This document shows, in pieces, positions 26,353-34,123 of a stretch of DNA of 45,670 nt. The notes beneath the pieces are model-generated. The model did no database searches and was not told where the DNA came from. It worked only from the letters and a program-made list of their open reading frames with translations. The DNA comes from Chloroflexota bacterium (GTDB lineage: Bacteria > Chloroflexota > Anaerolineae > Aggregatilineales > Phototrophicaceae), in assembly GCA_011523515.1 (NCBI GenBank), contig WTGO01000092.1:1-45670 (forward strand). Direction: 5' to 3'. Position numbers and translations under genes: made by a program. Every line of letters starts with the position of its first letter. The first letter of the stretch is position 1.

Positions 26353-26361
26353 ATTCTAGCA
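26353..26361 (-). promoter_or_regulatory. Extended -10 promoter element for esterase-like gene
   Basis: On the minus strand the sequence reads TGCTAGAAT, about 37 bp before the TTG start. A TTCCCC lies 17 bp further upstream and could be a weak -35. Confidence 0.4.
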
Positions 26362-26527
26362 CCGGCGCTCGCATCGGGGAAACCCAGAGGCAAATCACCG
26401 CGCAAGTCGGACGACTGGAACTGGGCAAAAGGAACAAATCCTGACCAGCCGGCGCCGCGATGGGGTATGATGTGCGCGGGGCGGACGCTCCCGCTCATTA
26501 CCACCGCACCAGTGAAGGGCGCAGCCA

Positions 26528-26932
26528 ATGCCGACACGCTATATCTACTCATTCACCGAACCCATCAACCCCGAAGAACTCCGGTGTCTGCTGGAGCAGA
26601 CTGCTTGGGCGAATCAGCGCGGCCCACTGGACATTCAGCAGATGCTGGATCGCAGCCAGATTACGCTGGGTGTCTGGCATGAAGATCAGCTCATCGGATT
26701 CTCCCGCGTGCTCACGGACGATCGCTATCGAGCGCTAATTGATGACGTTGTAGTCGACAGCGCCTACCGCGAGCAAGGAGTCGCCTCGGAAATGCTGGAC
26801 CGAATTCTCAAGCGCACGCAGCATATCGAAATTGTAATGCTCGATTGCAGCTCTCAACTGGCCGAATTCTACGGCAAATTCGGCTTCGAGCACAAAGGCG
26901 GCGCATCAATGGAGCTGCGCAATCGGCGCTAG
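26528..26932 (+). CDS. GNAT-family N-acetyltransferase
   Basis: 134 residues. The core is recognisable: LIGFSRVLTDD (strand 3-4), LIDDVVVDSAYREQGVAS with the Arg-x-x-Gly-x-Ala acetyl-CoA loop (motif A), and LAEFYGKFGFEHKG near the C-terminus. Substrate unknown; small-molecule amines are typical. Confidence 0.85.
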   Translation: MPTRYIYSFTEPINPEELRCLLEQTAWANQRGPLDIQQMLDRSQITLGVWHEDQLIGFSRVLTDDRYRALIDDVVVDSAYREQGVASEMLDRILKRTQHIEIVMLDCSSQLAEFYGKFGFEHKGGASMELRNRR

Positions 26933-27038
26933 TGATCAGCCACGCGCCCGGCTGGCAAGTGCCGGTTATCGCTGCCCTGATATTCAGCTATCATCTCAAG
27001 CTGTCCGACCAGCCGAATGCGGGAAACGCCGATAATCC

Positions 27039-28157
27039 ATGAGCGAATTGCGCTTCAACCCCAACCTTAGCCCCTTCGCGCGGCAGGACGACAGTCCTTC
27101 GGCGGAAGACCGCCTGCAAGCGGAGCAGCTGCAGCCCGTCCATCGCTTGCAGAACAATGAGAATCCGCTGGGGCCGTCGCCGCGGGTCGTGGAGGCCATT
27201 CGCGAAATCGCGCCGACGCTGGCGGTTTACCCCAGCTATTCGGACATCGAGCTGCGGCGGTCCATTGCCGGCGTGATCGGGCGCGGACTCAGACCGGAGC
27301 ATATCTTCACCGGCTGTAGCGGGTTCGAAGCGCTGGAGTTGATCACCCGCGCGTTGCTCGCCCCCGGCGATGAAGTCATATTGTCCTCGCCAACATTCGC
27401 CGGCGCCTACAAAAAAGTCAGCGCGCCGCTGGGCGCTGAAGTGATCGATGTGCCGCTTGAACCGCGCACATTCCATTATCGACCCGAGGCAGTGCTGGAC
27501 GCCATCACCGAGCGCACCAAGCTGGTCTTGCTCTGCAACCCTAATAACCCGACCGGCACGGTAATCAGCGCGGAGGCCGTCGCGACGCTGATGAGCGGCT
27601 TGCCCAAGCATGTGCTGGTGGTCGCCGACGAGGTCTACGGCCACTTCGTCGACGATGCCGCTTATCCCGATTCACTGCGCTACGTGCTGGACGGCCGTAA
27701 CATCGTCATCGTGCATAGTTTCTCCAAAGCATACGGGCTGGCAGGATTGCGCCTGGGCTACGGCATTGCCCGGCCCGATATCGCCAATACCATCGCCGGC
27801 TTGCATCGTGGCTTCCACCAGAACAAGCTGGCGCTGGCGGCCGGCATCGCTGCTTGTGGCGACCAGGCGCACCTGCGGCATGTCGTCGAAACCTTGCGGG
27901 CGGAGGCGCGCTGGGTCTGCCGGCAATTCGACCGGCTGGATATCCATTACTGGAAGCCCGCGGCCAATTTCATCCTCTTTGAAACGCGCATCCCGGCGGA
28001 TGACTTGCAGGCGCAATTACAGAAGCGCGGCTTGCTGCTGCGCGGTCAAACGCGCAACGGCATGATCTACGCTATGCGCCTCAGCCTGGGCGCGCGGGAA
28101 GCCAACCAAGCCTTCGTAACGGCCCTGGAAGACATTCTAGGCGCAGCGCCCGACTGA
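27039..28157 (+). CDS. Histidinol-phosphate aminotransferase-like PLP enzyme
   Basis: 372 residues, fold-type I. Seen: RLQNNENPLGPSP (substrate-binding strand of HisC-like enzymes), LLCNPNNPTGT, VADEVYGHF, and the PLP lysine in HSFSKAYGLAGLRLGY (Lys230). HisC makes histidinol phosphate from imidazoleacetol phosphate, but the family also includes aromatic aminotransferases. No other his genes are in the window, so the physiological substrate is open. Confidence 0.85.
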   Translation: MSELRFNPNLSPFARQDDSPSAEDRLQAEQLQPVHRLQNNENPLGPSPRVVEAIREIAPTLAVYPSYSDIELRRSIAGVIGRGLRPEHIFTGCSGFEALELITRALLAPGDEVILSSPTFAGAYKKVSAPLGAEVIDVPLEPRTFHYRPEAVLDAITERTKLVLLCNPNNPTGTVISAEAVATLMSGLPKHVLVVADEVYGHFVDDAAYPDSLRYVLDGRNIVIVHSFSKAYGLAGLRLGYGIARPDIANTIAGLHRGFHQNKLALAAGIAACGDQAHLRHVVETLRAEARWVCRQFDRLDIHYWKPAANFILFETRIPADDLQAQLQKRGLLLRGQTRNGMIYAMRLSLGAREANQAFVTALEDILGAAPD

Positions 28158-28201
28158 TCGGTTATCGTTCGCCAAAGCCGCGGTTCCCCGCAAAGCAATC
28201 A

Positions 28202-28230
28202 TTGCCCTTGGCCTGTCCCTATGCTAGAAT
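28202..28230 (+). promoter_or_regulatory. rpsB-tsf promoter
   Basis: TTGCCC (28202-28207), a 17-bp spacer, then TAGAAT (28225-28230) with an extended TGC. This is the best sigma-70-like promoter in the window. Transcription would start near 28237, leaving a leader of about 140 nt before rpsB. Confidence 0.7.
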
Positions 28231-28236
28231 CCGCGC

Positions 28237-28375
28237 GCGGCATCAGGCGTCTTTACGCGCTTGGCCGAATCCCACACATCGGGACTCGCGGTGGGTGTTG
28301 TCCGCCCGGGCGGATTGTCACCGGAGGCTGAACGATGTGCGAGCTGAAAACACCGATTATCCAAGGAGATTTGTA
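28237..28375 (+). promoter_or_regulatory. Structured rpsB 5' leader
   Basis: Two hairpins are visible: CCCAC (28271-28275) with GTGGG (28291-28295), and the perfect palindrome TCCGCCCGGGCGGA (28301-28314). They are followed by a Shine-Dalgarno GGAGG and a 13-codon ORF that overlaps the rpsB start. Autoregulation of rpsB by S2 through its leader is known in other bacteria; whether this leader does the same is inference. Confidence 0.45.
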
Positions 28376-28376
28376 A
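28335..28376 (+). CDS. 13-codon leader ORF overlapping the rpsB start
   Basis: ATG at 28335 is preceded by GGAGG (28323-28327, 7-nt spacer). It encodes MCELKTPIIQGDL and stops at TAA 28374-28376, which overlaps the rpsB ATG as TAATG. The rpsB Shine-Dalgarno (AAGGAG, 28363-28368) lies inside it. Ribosomes ending here could restart on rpsB. Too short to judge by homology. Confidence 0.45.
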   Translation: MCELKTPIIQGDL

Positions 28377-29269
28377 TGCCATCAGCAGTACGAATGCGGA
28401 CCTTGCTCGAGACGGGCGTGCATTTCGGGCACCGCACCAACAAGTGGAATCCCAAGATGGACGAGTTCATCTTCACGCAGCGCAACGGAATTCACATTAT
28501 AGACCTGCAGATTACGCTAAGGAATCTGAATAACTTCCACGACATGATCGCCAATATGGTGTCGGGCGGGGGCTCGGCACTTTTTGTCGGCACCAAGCGG
28601 CAGGCGCAGGAGATCGTCCAGCGCGAAGCCGTCCGCTGCGGCATGCCCTATGTCAACTATCGCTGGCTGGGCGGTACGCTGACCAACTGGAAGACCATCC
28701 GCAGCCGCATCGATACCTTGAAGCAGCTGGAACAGCGCCGCGATGCCGGCGAGTTCGACCGCCTGACCAAGAAAGAAGGCCTGGTGCTGGAGCGCAAGAT
28801 CGCCAAACTGCAGCTGCGCCTGGGCGGCATCCGCGAGATGCAGCGCACCCCGGATCTGCTCATCGTTGTCGATGCCGAGCGGGAATACACCGCCGTCAAG
28901 GAAGCGAATATCCTGAAAATTCCTGTCCTGGCGCTGGTCGATACCAATGCCAATCCCGACACGGTCGACCACATCTTGCCCGCCAACGATGACGCCATGC
29001 GCTCCATCCGCCTGCTGATCGGCGCCCTGGCCGATGCTGTGCTGGAGGGGCATAACTTGCGGCAGTCGGCCGGCGACGATGAAGAGGAAGAGCAATTCTT
29101 CCCCGATGCCTACGACGAAGAAATGGCCGACGAAGACTTGTTGGGTGAATCCACGCTGGCGAAACTGCGCGATGCCAAGCTCTTCGCAGACGAAGATGCG
29201 CAAGCCGGCGATAGCGCCGACGAAAGCGAAGCCGGCGAGCCTACAGAAAAAGCCCCGGCGACTGAATAA
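28376..29269 (+). CDS. rpsB: 30S ribosomal protein S2
   Basis: Small-subunit ribosomal protein. 297 residues, with the conserved core (VHFGHRTNKWNPKM, IIDLQ, FVGTKRQAQEIV, YRWLGGTLTNW, PVLALVDTNANPD) followed by an acidic extension of about 60 residues rich in Glu/Asp, as seen in some phyla. The start is fixed by AAGGAG 8 nt upstream and by the MRTLLETGVHFGH beginning. It is first in an operon with tsf. Confidence 0.98.
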   Translation: MPSAVRMRTLLETGVHFGHRTNKWNPKMDEFIFTQRNGIHIIDLQITLRNLNNFHDMIANMVSGGGSALFVGTKRQAQEIVQREAVRCGMPYVNYRWLGGTLTNWKTIRSRIDTLKQLEQRRDAGEFDRLTKKEGLVLERKIAKLQLRLGGIREMQRTPDLLIVVDAEREYTAVKEANILKIPVLALVDTNANPDTVDHILPANDDAMRSIRLLIGALADAVLEGHNLRQSAGDDEEEEQFFPDAYDEEMADEDLLGESTLAKLRDAKLFADEDAQAGDSADESEAGEPTEKAPATE

Positions 29270-29303
29270 GACCCGGCCCAACACGACGGAGACATAACCA
29301 GAA

Positions 29304-29909
29304 ATGGCAGTTACTGCAAAAGAGGTAAAGGCACTGCGGGACAAGACCGGCGCCGGTCCGCTGGATTGCAAGAAGGCGCTGGAACAGCACGGCGGCGACC
29401 TGGTTGCGGCGGCCGAATTCCTGCGCGAGAAGGCGCTGAAAGACGGCATCAAGCTGCAAGGCAAGGGCCGCAGCGCCAACGAGGGAGTCATCGGCAACTA
29501 CCTGCACTTTGACCAGCGCCTGGCCGTCATTGTCGAGGTCAATTGCGAGACCGACTTCGTGGCGGCGACTGATCAATTCAAGTCATTCGCCAAAGACATC
29601 GCCATGCACATCGCCAATATGAACCCGCAATACGTCAAGCGTGAAGATGTGCCGGAAGCGCAAGTAGCTGCCGAGAGCCGGCTGCAGATGGAGCGCGCCC
29701 TGGGTGAAGGCAAGCCGGAACACATCGCCGAGAAGATCGTCGCCGGGCGCCTCAACAAGTGGTACGAGGAGATAGTCTTGATGGAGCAAGCCTTCATCAA
29801 AGACGATGACAAGACCATCACGCAATACTTGCAGGAGACGGTGGCCGAGGTCGGCGAGACCATCAATATCGGTCGTTTCCAGCGTTTCAAGGTCGGCGGC
29901 GAGAATTAA
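29304..29909 (+). CDS. tsf: Elongation factor Ts
   Basis: Guanine-nucleotide exchange factor for EF-Tu. 201 residues, the short form with one core subdomain copy, as in actinobacteria, cyanobacteria and Chloroflexota, rather than the ~280-residue E. coli form. TGAGPLDCKKALEQ (normally TGAGMMDCKKAL) contacts EF-Tu, and VNCETDFVA is also conserved. GGAG precedes the ATG. A strong terminator follows. Confidence 0.98.
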   Translation: MAVTAKEVKALRDKTGAGPLDCKKALEQHGGDLVAAAEFLREKALKDGIKLQGKGRSANEGVIGNYLHFDQRLAVIVEVNCETDFVAATDQFKSFAKDIAMHIANMNPQYVKREDVPEAQVAAESRLQMERALGEGKPEHIAEKIVAGRLNKWYEEIVLMEQAFIKDDDKTITQYLQETVAEVGETINIGRFQRFKVGGEN

Positions 29910-29917
29910 GCTCATGC

Positions 29918-29945
29918 GTGGCCGGCGCGGGCCCGGCCTGGCCAC
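29918..29945 (+). terminator. GC-rich hairpin after tsf
   Basis: GTGGCCGG pairs with CCTGGCCAC-type bases (8 pairs including one G-T), with a GC-rich inner part. It starts 9 nt after the tsf stop, has no T-run, and precedes the stronger terminator at 29966. Confidence 0.5.
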
Positions 29946-29965
29946 AGGCGCAGGACGAGATGACG

Positions 29966-29998
29966 AGGGATTGGTCGCTGGCTGATCCCTTTTGTTTT
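29966..29998 (+). terminator. Intrinsic terminator of rpsB-tsf
   Basis: AGGGATTGGTC (29966-29976) pairs with GGCTGATCCCT (29980-29990) over 11 positions (three G-T pairs) around a 3-nt loop, followed directly by TTTGTTTT. This is a textbook rho-independent terminator. It ends only 11 nt before the next ATG (30009). Confidence 0.8.
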
Positions 29999-30008
29999 GG
30001 GCGGGGCG

Positions 30009-30689
30009 ATGACTCCAATTGAGCGCGATTGGCGAATCCGCCAACACATTTATGAGGCGCTGGTGGCGAGTGGCCGCGCGCCGGATGCGTCGGCAATCGC
30101 CGAGCGCTTCTCCATTACGCGGCGGGACGCGCGCCACTCGCTGCGGCGGCTGCGCGATGCCCATGCGCTGGTCATGCAGCCCGGCGGCGACGCGGTGCTG
30201 ATGGCGCATCCGCTATCGGCAGTGGAGACCGATTATCGCGTATTTGTCGACGGCGTCGCGCTCTATGCCAATTGCGCCTGGGATTCGCTGGGCATCCCCG
30301 CCATGCTGGGCCGCGACGCGGCCATTGCTGCGCGCCACCCGCTGACAGGAGACGTGCTGCGCTACTCTATCGACGCCGGGCGCCTGCGCAGCGATGGCGA
30401 ATTCCTTGTGCATTTCGCCCACCCTTTTCGCCAGTGGTATGACGACATTGTAGAAACGTGAGCGGGAATTCTGCTCTTCCGGTCGGAAGACGAGATCGCT
30501 GAATGGCGTCGAATCCGGGGGCGCGAAACAGGCGCGGTGTTACCATTGATGAAGGTTTGGTCGCTGGCGGAGCGCTGGTACATTGACAGGATGTCTCCGG
30601 CGTACCGCGGCGGCGACGCCCAACGCGCCCAAAGCCTCTTCCGCGCGCTGGACTTGACAGACGATTTCTGGCTTTTAACATCGGGATAA
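30009..30689 (+). CDS. MerB-like organometal lyase with in-frame UGA, candidate selenoprotein (Sec151)
   Basis: Reading through TGA at 30459-30461 gives 226 residues. The N-terminal winged helix (about 9-50) is followed by the MerB core. YANCAWDSLG holds Cys89 and Asp92, spaced like catalytic Cys96 and Asp99 of MerB. GIPAMLGRDAAI and HFAHPFRQWYDDIVET lead into the TGA, and after it the same frame continues as AGILLFRSEDEIAEW ... VWSLAERWYIDRMSPAYR ... DDFWLLTSG to TAA. In MerB the second catalytic cysteine, Cys159, precedes the HVHFFAS strand; TGA occupies this place, 62 residues after Cys89 (63 in MerB). A SECIS-like hairpin follows. MerB cleaves carbon-mercury bonds; whether this protein acts on mercury or another metal is unknown. 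Alternative: a nonsense mutation. Confidence 0.82.
30459..30461 (+). other. UGA codon predicted to encode selenocysteine
   Basis: An in-frame TGA between Thr150 and Ala152 of the MerB-like protein. TGA is an ordinary stop elsewhere in the window (for example at the ends of the sulfite reductase and S2-neighbour genes), so genome-wide recoding is unlikely and local Sec insertion is the better explanation. Confidence 0.78.
30470..30495 (+). promoter_or_regulatory. Candidate bacterial SECIS element
   Basis: TCTTCC (30475-30480) and GGAAGA (30485-30490) form a perfect 6-bp stem capped by GGTC (30481-30484). A 2x2 internal loop and a further TCT/AGA stem (30470-30472 with 30493-30495) lie below. 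The apical loop starts 19 nt after the TGA, within the usual bacterial range of about 16-37, and begins with G. E. coli fdhF has a GGUC-containing loop about 18 nt after its UGA. Confidence 0.72.
30654..30681 (+). promoter_or_regulatory. Candidate pyrH promoter
   Basis: TTGACA (30654-30659, perfect -35), a 16-bp spacer, then TAACAT (30676-30681). It lies inside the last codons of the MerB-like gene, so the hexamers also encode Leu-Thr and the C-terminus. The match may be chance. Confidence 0.45.
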
Positions 30690-30739
30690 CCCACATGATC
30701 CGCGACTTGTCGACGTCAACTTTGGAAAAAGGAGCGACC

Positions 30740-31468
30740 ATGAGCCTGAGTGGCGAGCTGCCCTATCAACGCGTGCTCTTGAAGCTGAGCGGCGAAGCGC
30801 TGGCCGACGACAGCGGCGCCGGCCTCGACCCGGAGAAGGCAGCCTACATCGCCCAGCGCGTCCGCGAAGTCTACGAGCTCGGCATCCAGGTCGCCATCGT
30901 CATCGGCGGCGGCAACTTGTGGCGGGGCGAGCCCGCCGCCAAGCTGGGCATGGACCGCAGTACCGCCGACCACATGGGCATGATCGCCACCGTGATGAAC
31001 GGCCTGGCGCTGCAAGACGCCATCGAACGCCTGGGCATCGTCACGCGCGTCCAGACCGCGGTCGAGATGAATTCCATTGCCGAACCCTACATTCGCCTGC
31101 GCGCCATCCGCCACCTTGAGAAGGGGCGCGTGGTCATCTTGACCGGCGGCATCGGCAGCCCCTATTTCACCACCGACTCGGCCGCCGCCTTGCGCGCCAG
31201 CGAGATCCACGCCGATGTCATCGTCAAAGCCACCAAGGTGGACGGCGTCTATTCGGCCGATCCCATGCGCAACCCCGACGCCCGGCGCTACCGCCGACTG
31301 GATTACCAGCAGGTGCTCGATCAGCAGCTGCGTGTGATGGACACCACAGCCTTCACGCTCTGCCAGGAAAACACCATGCCCATCATCGTGCTCGATTTCT
31401 GGAATCCGCGCGATCTGGTCAAAGCGCTCTCGGGCGATGCCTCGGTCGGCACCGTCATCAGCGGTTGA
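30740..31468 (+). CDS. pyrH: UMP kinase
   Basis: Phosphorylates UMP to UDP; hexameric amino-acid-kinase-fold enzyme. 242 residues. LLKLSGEAL, VIGGGNLWRG, RSTADHMGMIATVMNGLAL, ILTGGIGSPYFTTD and ATKVDGVYSADP are all PyrH signatures. ATG 30740 is chosen for its AAGGAG (30728-30733) and homology; an in-frame ATG at 30695 is less likely. The order rpsB-tsf-pyrH is widespread in bacteria, but frr, which usually follows, is absent here and the MerB-like gene is interposed. Confidence 0.97.
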   Translation: MSLSGELPYQRVLLKLSGEALADDSGAGLDPEKAAYIAQRVREVYELGIQVAIVIGGGNLWRGEPAAKLGMDRSTADHMGMIATVMNGLALQDAIERLGIVTRVQTAVEMNSIAEPYIRLRAIRHLEKGRVVILTGGIGSPYFTTDSAAALRASEIHADVIVKATKVDGVYSADPMRNPDARRYRRLDYQQVLDQQLRVMDTTAFTLCQENTMPIIVLDFWNPRDLVKALSGDASVGTVISG

Positions 31469-31830
31469 GCCGGCGAAGGCTGCTTGTCGTAGTTAGCGCG
31501 CAAAGCCTGCAATTTAGAGAGCTTTCTCTGTGCTCTCAGTAATTCCACGTTAGTCATGCAAAAGGCGGCTTGAAGTGTTGGGCGAGCGTGGTCGAGCCAC
31601 CGACTCGACCCTACAACCGTTCGATGAGTTTGGAGACTGCTCTTAAACGGCTGACATACTTGGAACTACTTCAGTGTCTCCCAACGAATTATTTTGTACG
31701 AGGTTCGCCTAAGCATGATTTGGGCTGAAACCTGCACCTGCCTCCAGCCGCGTCCGTTTTGCGGCCACATCTCCAAGTGATACACTCAATAAACGACAAG
31801 ATCCGTTTGCGCTTCGCCTGAGAGACGAGC
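31469..31830. other. 362-bp intergenic region with repeat and weak promoter
   Basis: No credible ORF or RNA gene. A GAGAGC/GCTCTC hairpin (31517-31537) sits 48 bp after pyrH without a T-run. A repeat copy is at 31577-31614. TTGCGG (31759-31764) and TACACT (31781-31786), 16 bp apart, could drive the glycosyltransferase. Confidence 0.5.
31577..31614 (-). repeat. Intergenic palindromic repeat, divergent copy 6
   Basis: TTGGGCGAGCGTGG, then TCGAGCCACCGACTCGACCCTACAA. The ends match the minus-oriented family, while the middle carries a second inverted pair (GTGGTCGAG/TCGACC-like). Confidence 0.55.
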
Positions 31831-33234
31831 ATGAGCAAGAAGATCGCCGTCTTTTCCATGACACCGCTCTTCCCAGAGCTGGCGCTGGGCGGCGCGCAAA
31901 AGCAGCTGAAAAAAGTCGCGCTGCATCTGGGCGAGCTGGGCCATCAAGTGACCGTCCTGTGTACGCAGCGGCACGATCTCATGCAGCCCTTCAAGTGGCA
32001 CGCCAACGTCGACATCCTGCCGGCGCTGCGCTTCAAGCAGCCCTACCCCGAGCCCTACTTCACCCCGATTTATCACATCGCTAACGCCATGCGCAAAGTC
32101 GGCGCCGCCATCGCCCAAGCCGATGTGCATTACAGCCATGACGGCGGGCTGATCTTCCCGTATGTCTACCAGGACAAACCGACGGTGATTTCCCTGCGCA
32201 GCATACTGTTCGCCGAGACATTGCAGAGCGCCCTGCTCTTCCAGGGCGACGAGTGGATTCTGCCCTCCGAGCATACGCGCGCCTCGTATGCGGCGGTGGT
32301 CGGGCAGTTCGCGCCGGCTGTGGGCGAGCGTATGCATACCATCCACAATGGCTTCGACTGGGGACACTTCCGCTACACCAAGCCGGGGGCGATCTTCCAG
32401 GTCATCCCGCCGGAGACCGCCGAGCATCCGACTCTGCTGTTTCCCCACCGGCCCGACCCGGCCAAGGGCATAGACGAGGTGATTCAAGTGGCGGCGCGGC
32501 TCAAACGCGACTACGGCTGGGATGACCTGCGCGTGCTGGCGCCGTTTTGGTTGGATGCCGACAGCGAACCCAGTCAGCGCGACTATTACAACGGGCTGCG
32601 GCGCGAGATCAGCGCTGCCGATCTGGACGATCACTTTGTCTTTCACGACTGGATCGGCGACTCGCTGATTGCCGAGTATTACAGCCTGGCTGACGTCACG
32701 CTCTGCATCGGCAGCTATGTGGAGACCTTCGGCAATACGCCCTTTGAGTCGCTGGGTTGCGGCACGCTGCCGATTATTTCACGGGTGGGGCCCTACCGCG
32801 ACCTGCTGCCGGACGAGCATATCGCCCGGGTCGATTACGGCGACATTGAAGCGACAGCGGCCATCGCGCACGAGATACTGAGCCAGCGCCGCCGCGCATC
32901 ACCCACGACGCTGCGCTACCTGCAATCGCACTTCTCGCAGGGGGCCATGGTCGCGGCCTACGCCGACCTCATATTGGGCGCCAAGAAGAAACCACTGCTG
33001 CGCTATCGCCTGCCTCAACTGGCGCATGACACGCGTTATCGACTCGCGCCCTGGTGTTACATCGCGCCGGAGCGGGGCGTATTCCACGACTTCCGCGCTG
33101 ACTTCCAGGCGGATGCCGACTTGATCCGCGCGGCGCAGTCGTATCCGAACGGATTCAGCGGCGGCTCATTCGCGGCTGAGCAGCTTCGATTCTGGCTGGA
33201 CGAGGGCTACGTTACTCCGCTGGTCGAGCGCTAG
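31831..33234 (+). CDS. GT4-type glycosyltransferase
   Basis: 467 residues, GT-B fold. The N-terminal MTPLFPELALGGAQKQLKKV is the acceptor-side glycine-rich loop, and the C-terminal domain has LLFPHRPDPAKGIDEVI and the GT4 catalytic-site pattern E-x7-E in ETFGNTPFE followed by SLGCGT. It transfers a sugar from an activated donor to a surface glycan or natural product; specificity is unknown. The ~80 residues after the GT core have no recognisable motif. It overlaps the convergent PpiC gene by 23 bp. Confidence 0.85.
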   Translation: MSKKIAVFSMTPLFPELALGGAQKQLKKVALHLGELGHQVTVLCTQRHDLMQPFKWHANVDILPALRFKQPYPEPYFTPIYHIANAMRKVGAAIAQADVHYSHDGGLIFPYVYQDKPTVISLRSILFAETLQSALLFQGDEWILPSEHTRASYAAVVGQFAPAVGERMHTIHNGFDWGHFRYTKPGAIFQVIPPETAEHPTLLFPHRPDPAKGIDEVIQVAARLKRDYGWDDLRVLAPFWLDADSEPSQRDYYNGLRREISAADLDDHFVFHDWIGDSLIAEYYSLADVTLCIGSYVETFGNTPFESLGCGTLPIISRVGPYRDLLPDEHIARVDYGDIEATAAIAHEILSQRRRASPTTLRYLQSHFSQGAMVAAYADLILGAKKKPLLRYRLPQLAHDTRYRLAPWCYIAPERGVFHDFRADFQADADLIRAAQSYPNGFSGGSFAAEQLRFWLDEGYVTPLVER

Positions 33235-34123
33235 CCGCGGCGAACGCGTTCAGCACCCCCAGATTCAGCCGGATTTCGGCCCGCTCGACCTGCGCCTCGA
33301 GCCATAGCTGAAAGATGTTTTCGGCGACATGAGGCAGGCGACCCGGCTCGATCTTTCGCTCGGCCCGGCCGACCACATGCAGGATGTGGTAGCCCAGCCG
33401 CGTCGCTATTGGACCCGCGATTTCGCCCGGCTGTTGCGAGAAAGCCGCAGCGCCCAGCGTGGGGTCCAGCAGCTCGCCGCGGACAAACCAGCCCAGGTCG
33501 CCGCCGAAGGCGCTGGTTGACACGTCAACCGACAGCTGGGCCGCCAAACGCGCGAAACTCTCGCCCTCAACCAGCCGCTGCAGCACGCGCGCGGCATCGC
33601 TTTCCCGCGCGACCAGAATATGCCGGGCGCGTACGTGTTCCACCTCGTCCCGCAAATGGGCAGTGACGAAATCTCGGACCGCCTTGCGCGCAAATTGCAG
33701 TCGCATGGCCGCCCGGAATTCCGCTTCAGTATAGAGGTTTTCGCTCAGCCAGACCCGCCAGCGCCCCGCGCCCAGGTTGTCGCGCAGGCTCGCAATTTCG
33801 GCATCGATGATGTGATCATCAACTTCGAGCGCATTGGCCGCCGCGAATTGCAGAATGAGCTCGGCTTCGATCAAATAACGCAGGACATCAACGGCCAGGG
33901 CGCCGGGATCGGCAGCGGTAGAGAAGGCCGCTACGCGCTGGTATTCGGCCTCGAATAGCTCCGGCTTGATATCGCCGCCGTTGACGCTGGCCATCGCCTC
34001 CCACAGCTCGACTTCGGTAACGGCGGCGCCGTCCGACGCCTGGATGGAGACCAATCCCCAAGCCCACACGAGGCTAAGCAAAATGCAAGTTAACGCAACG
34101 CGCTTGATCGGCAAGTTGAGCAT
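33212..34123 (-). CDS. Exported PpiC/parvulin-type peptidyl-prolyl isomerase (SurA/PrsA-like)
   Basis: 303 residues. An N-terminal signal peptide or anchor (about 8-29, KRVALTCILLSLVWAWGL) suggests an extracytoplasmic location. A SurA-N-like helical region is followed by a parvulin domain: VRARHILVARESDAARVL, FGGDLGWFVRGELLDP, and GPIATRLGYHILHVVGR. It probably assists folding of secreted proteins. It is not lipidated, as there is no lipobox. Confidence 0.87.
   Translation of the reverse strand: MLNLPIKRVALTCILLSLVWAWGLVSIQASDGAAVTEVELWEAMASVNGGDIKPELFEAEYQRVAAFSTAADPGALAVDVLRYLIEAELILQFAAANALEVDDHIIDAEIASLRDNLGAGRWRVWLSENLYTEAEFRAAMRLQFARKAVRDFVTAHLRDEVEHVRARHILVARESDAARVLQRLVEGESFARLAAQLSVDVSTSAFGGDLGWFVRGELLDPTLGAAAFSQQPGEIAGPIATRLGYHILHVVGRAERKIEPGRLPHVAENIFQLWLEAQVERAEIRLNLGVLNAFAAASARPAE

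Noticed and set aside
30459..30461. TGA as Trp or Cys through a changed genetic code
   Set aside because: Many intact genes here end with TGA at the expected length, so TGA is a normal stop in this genome.
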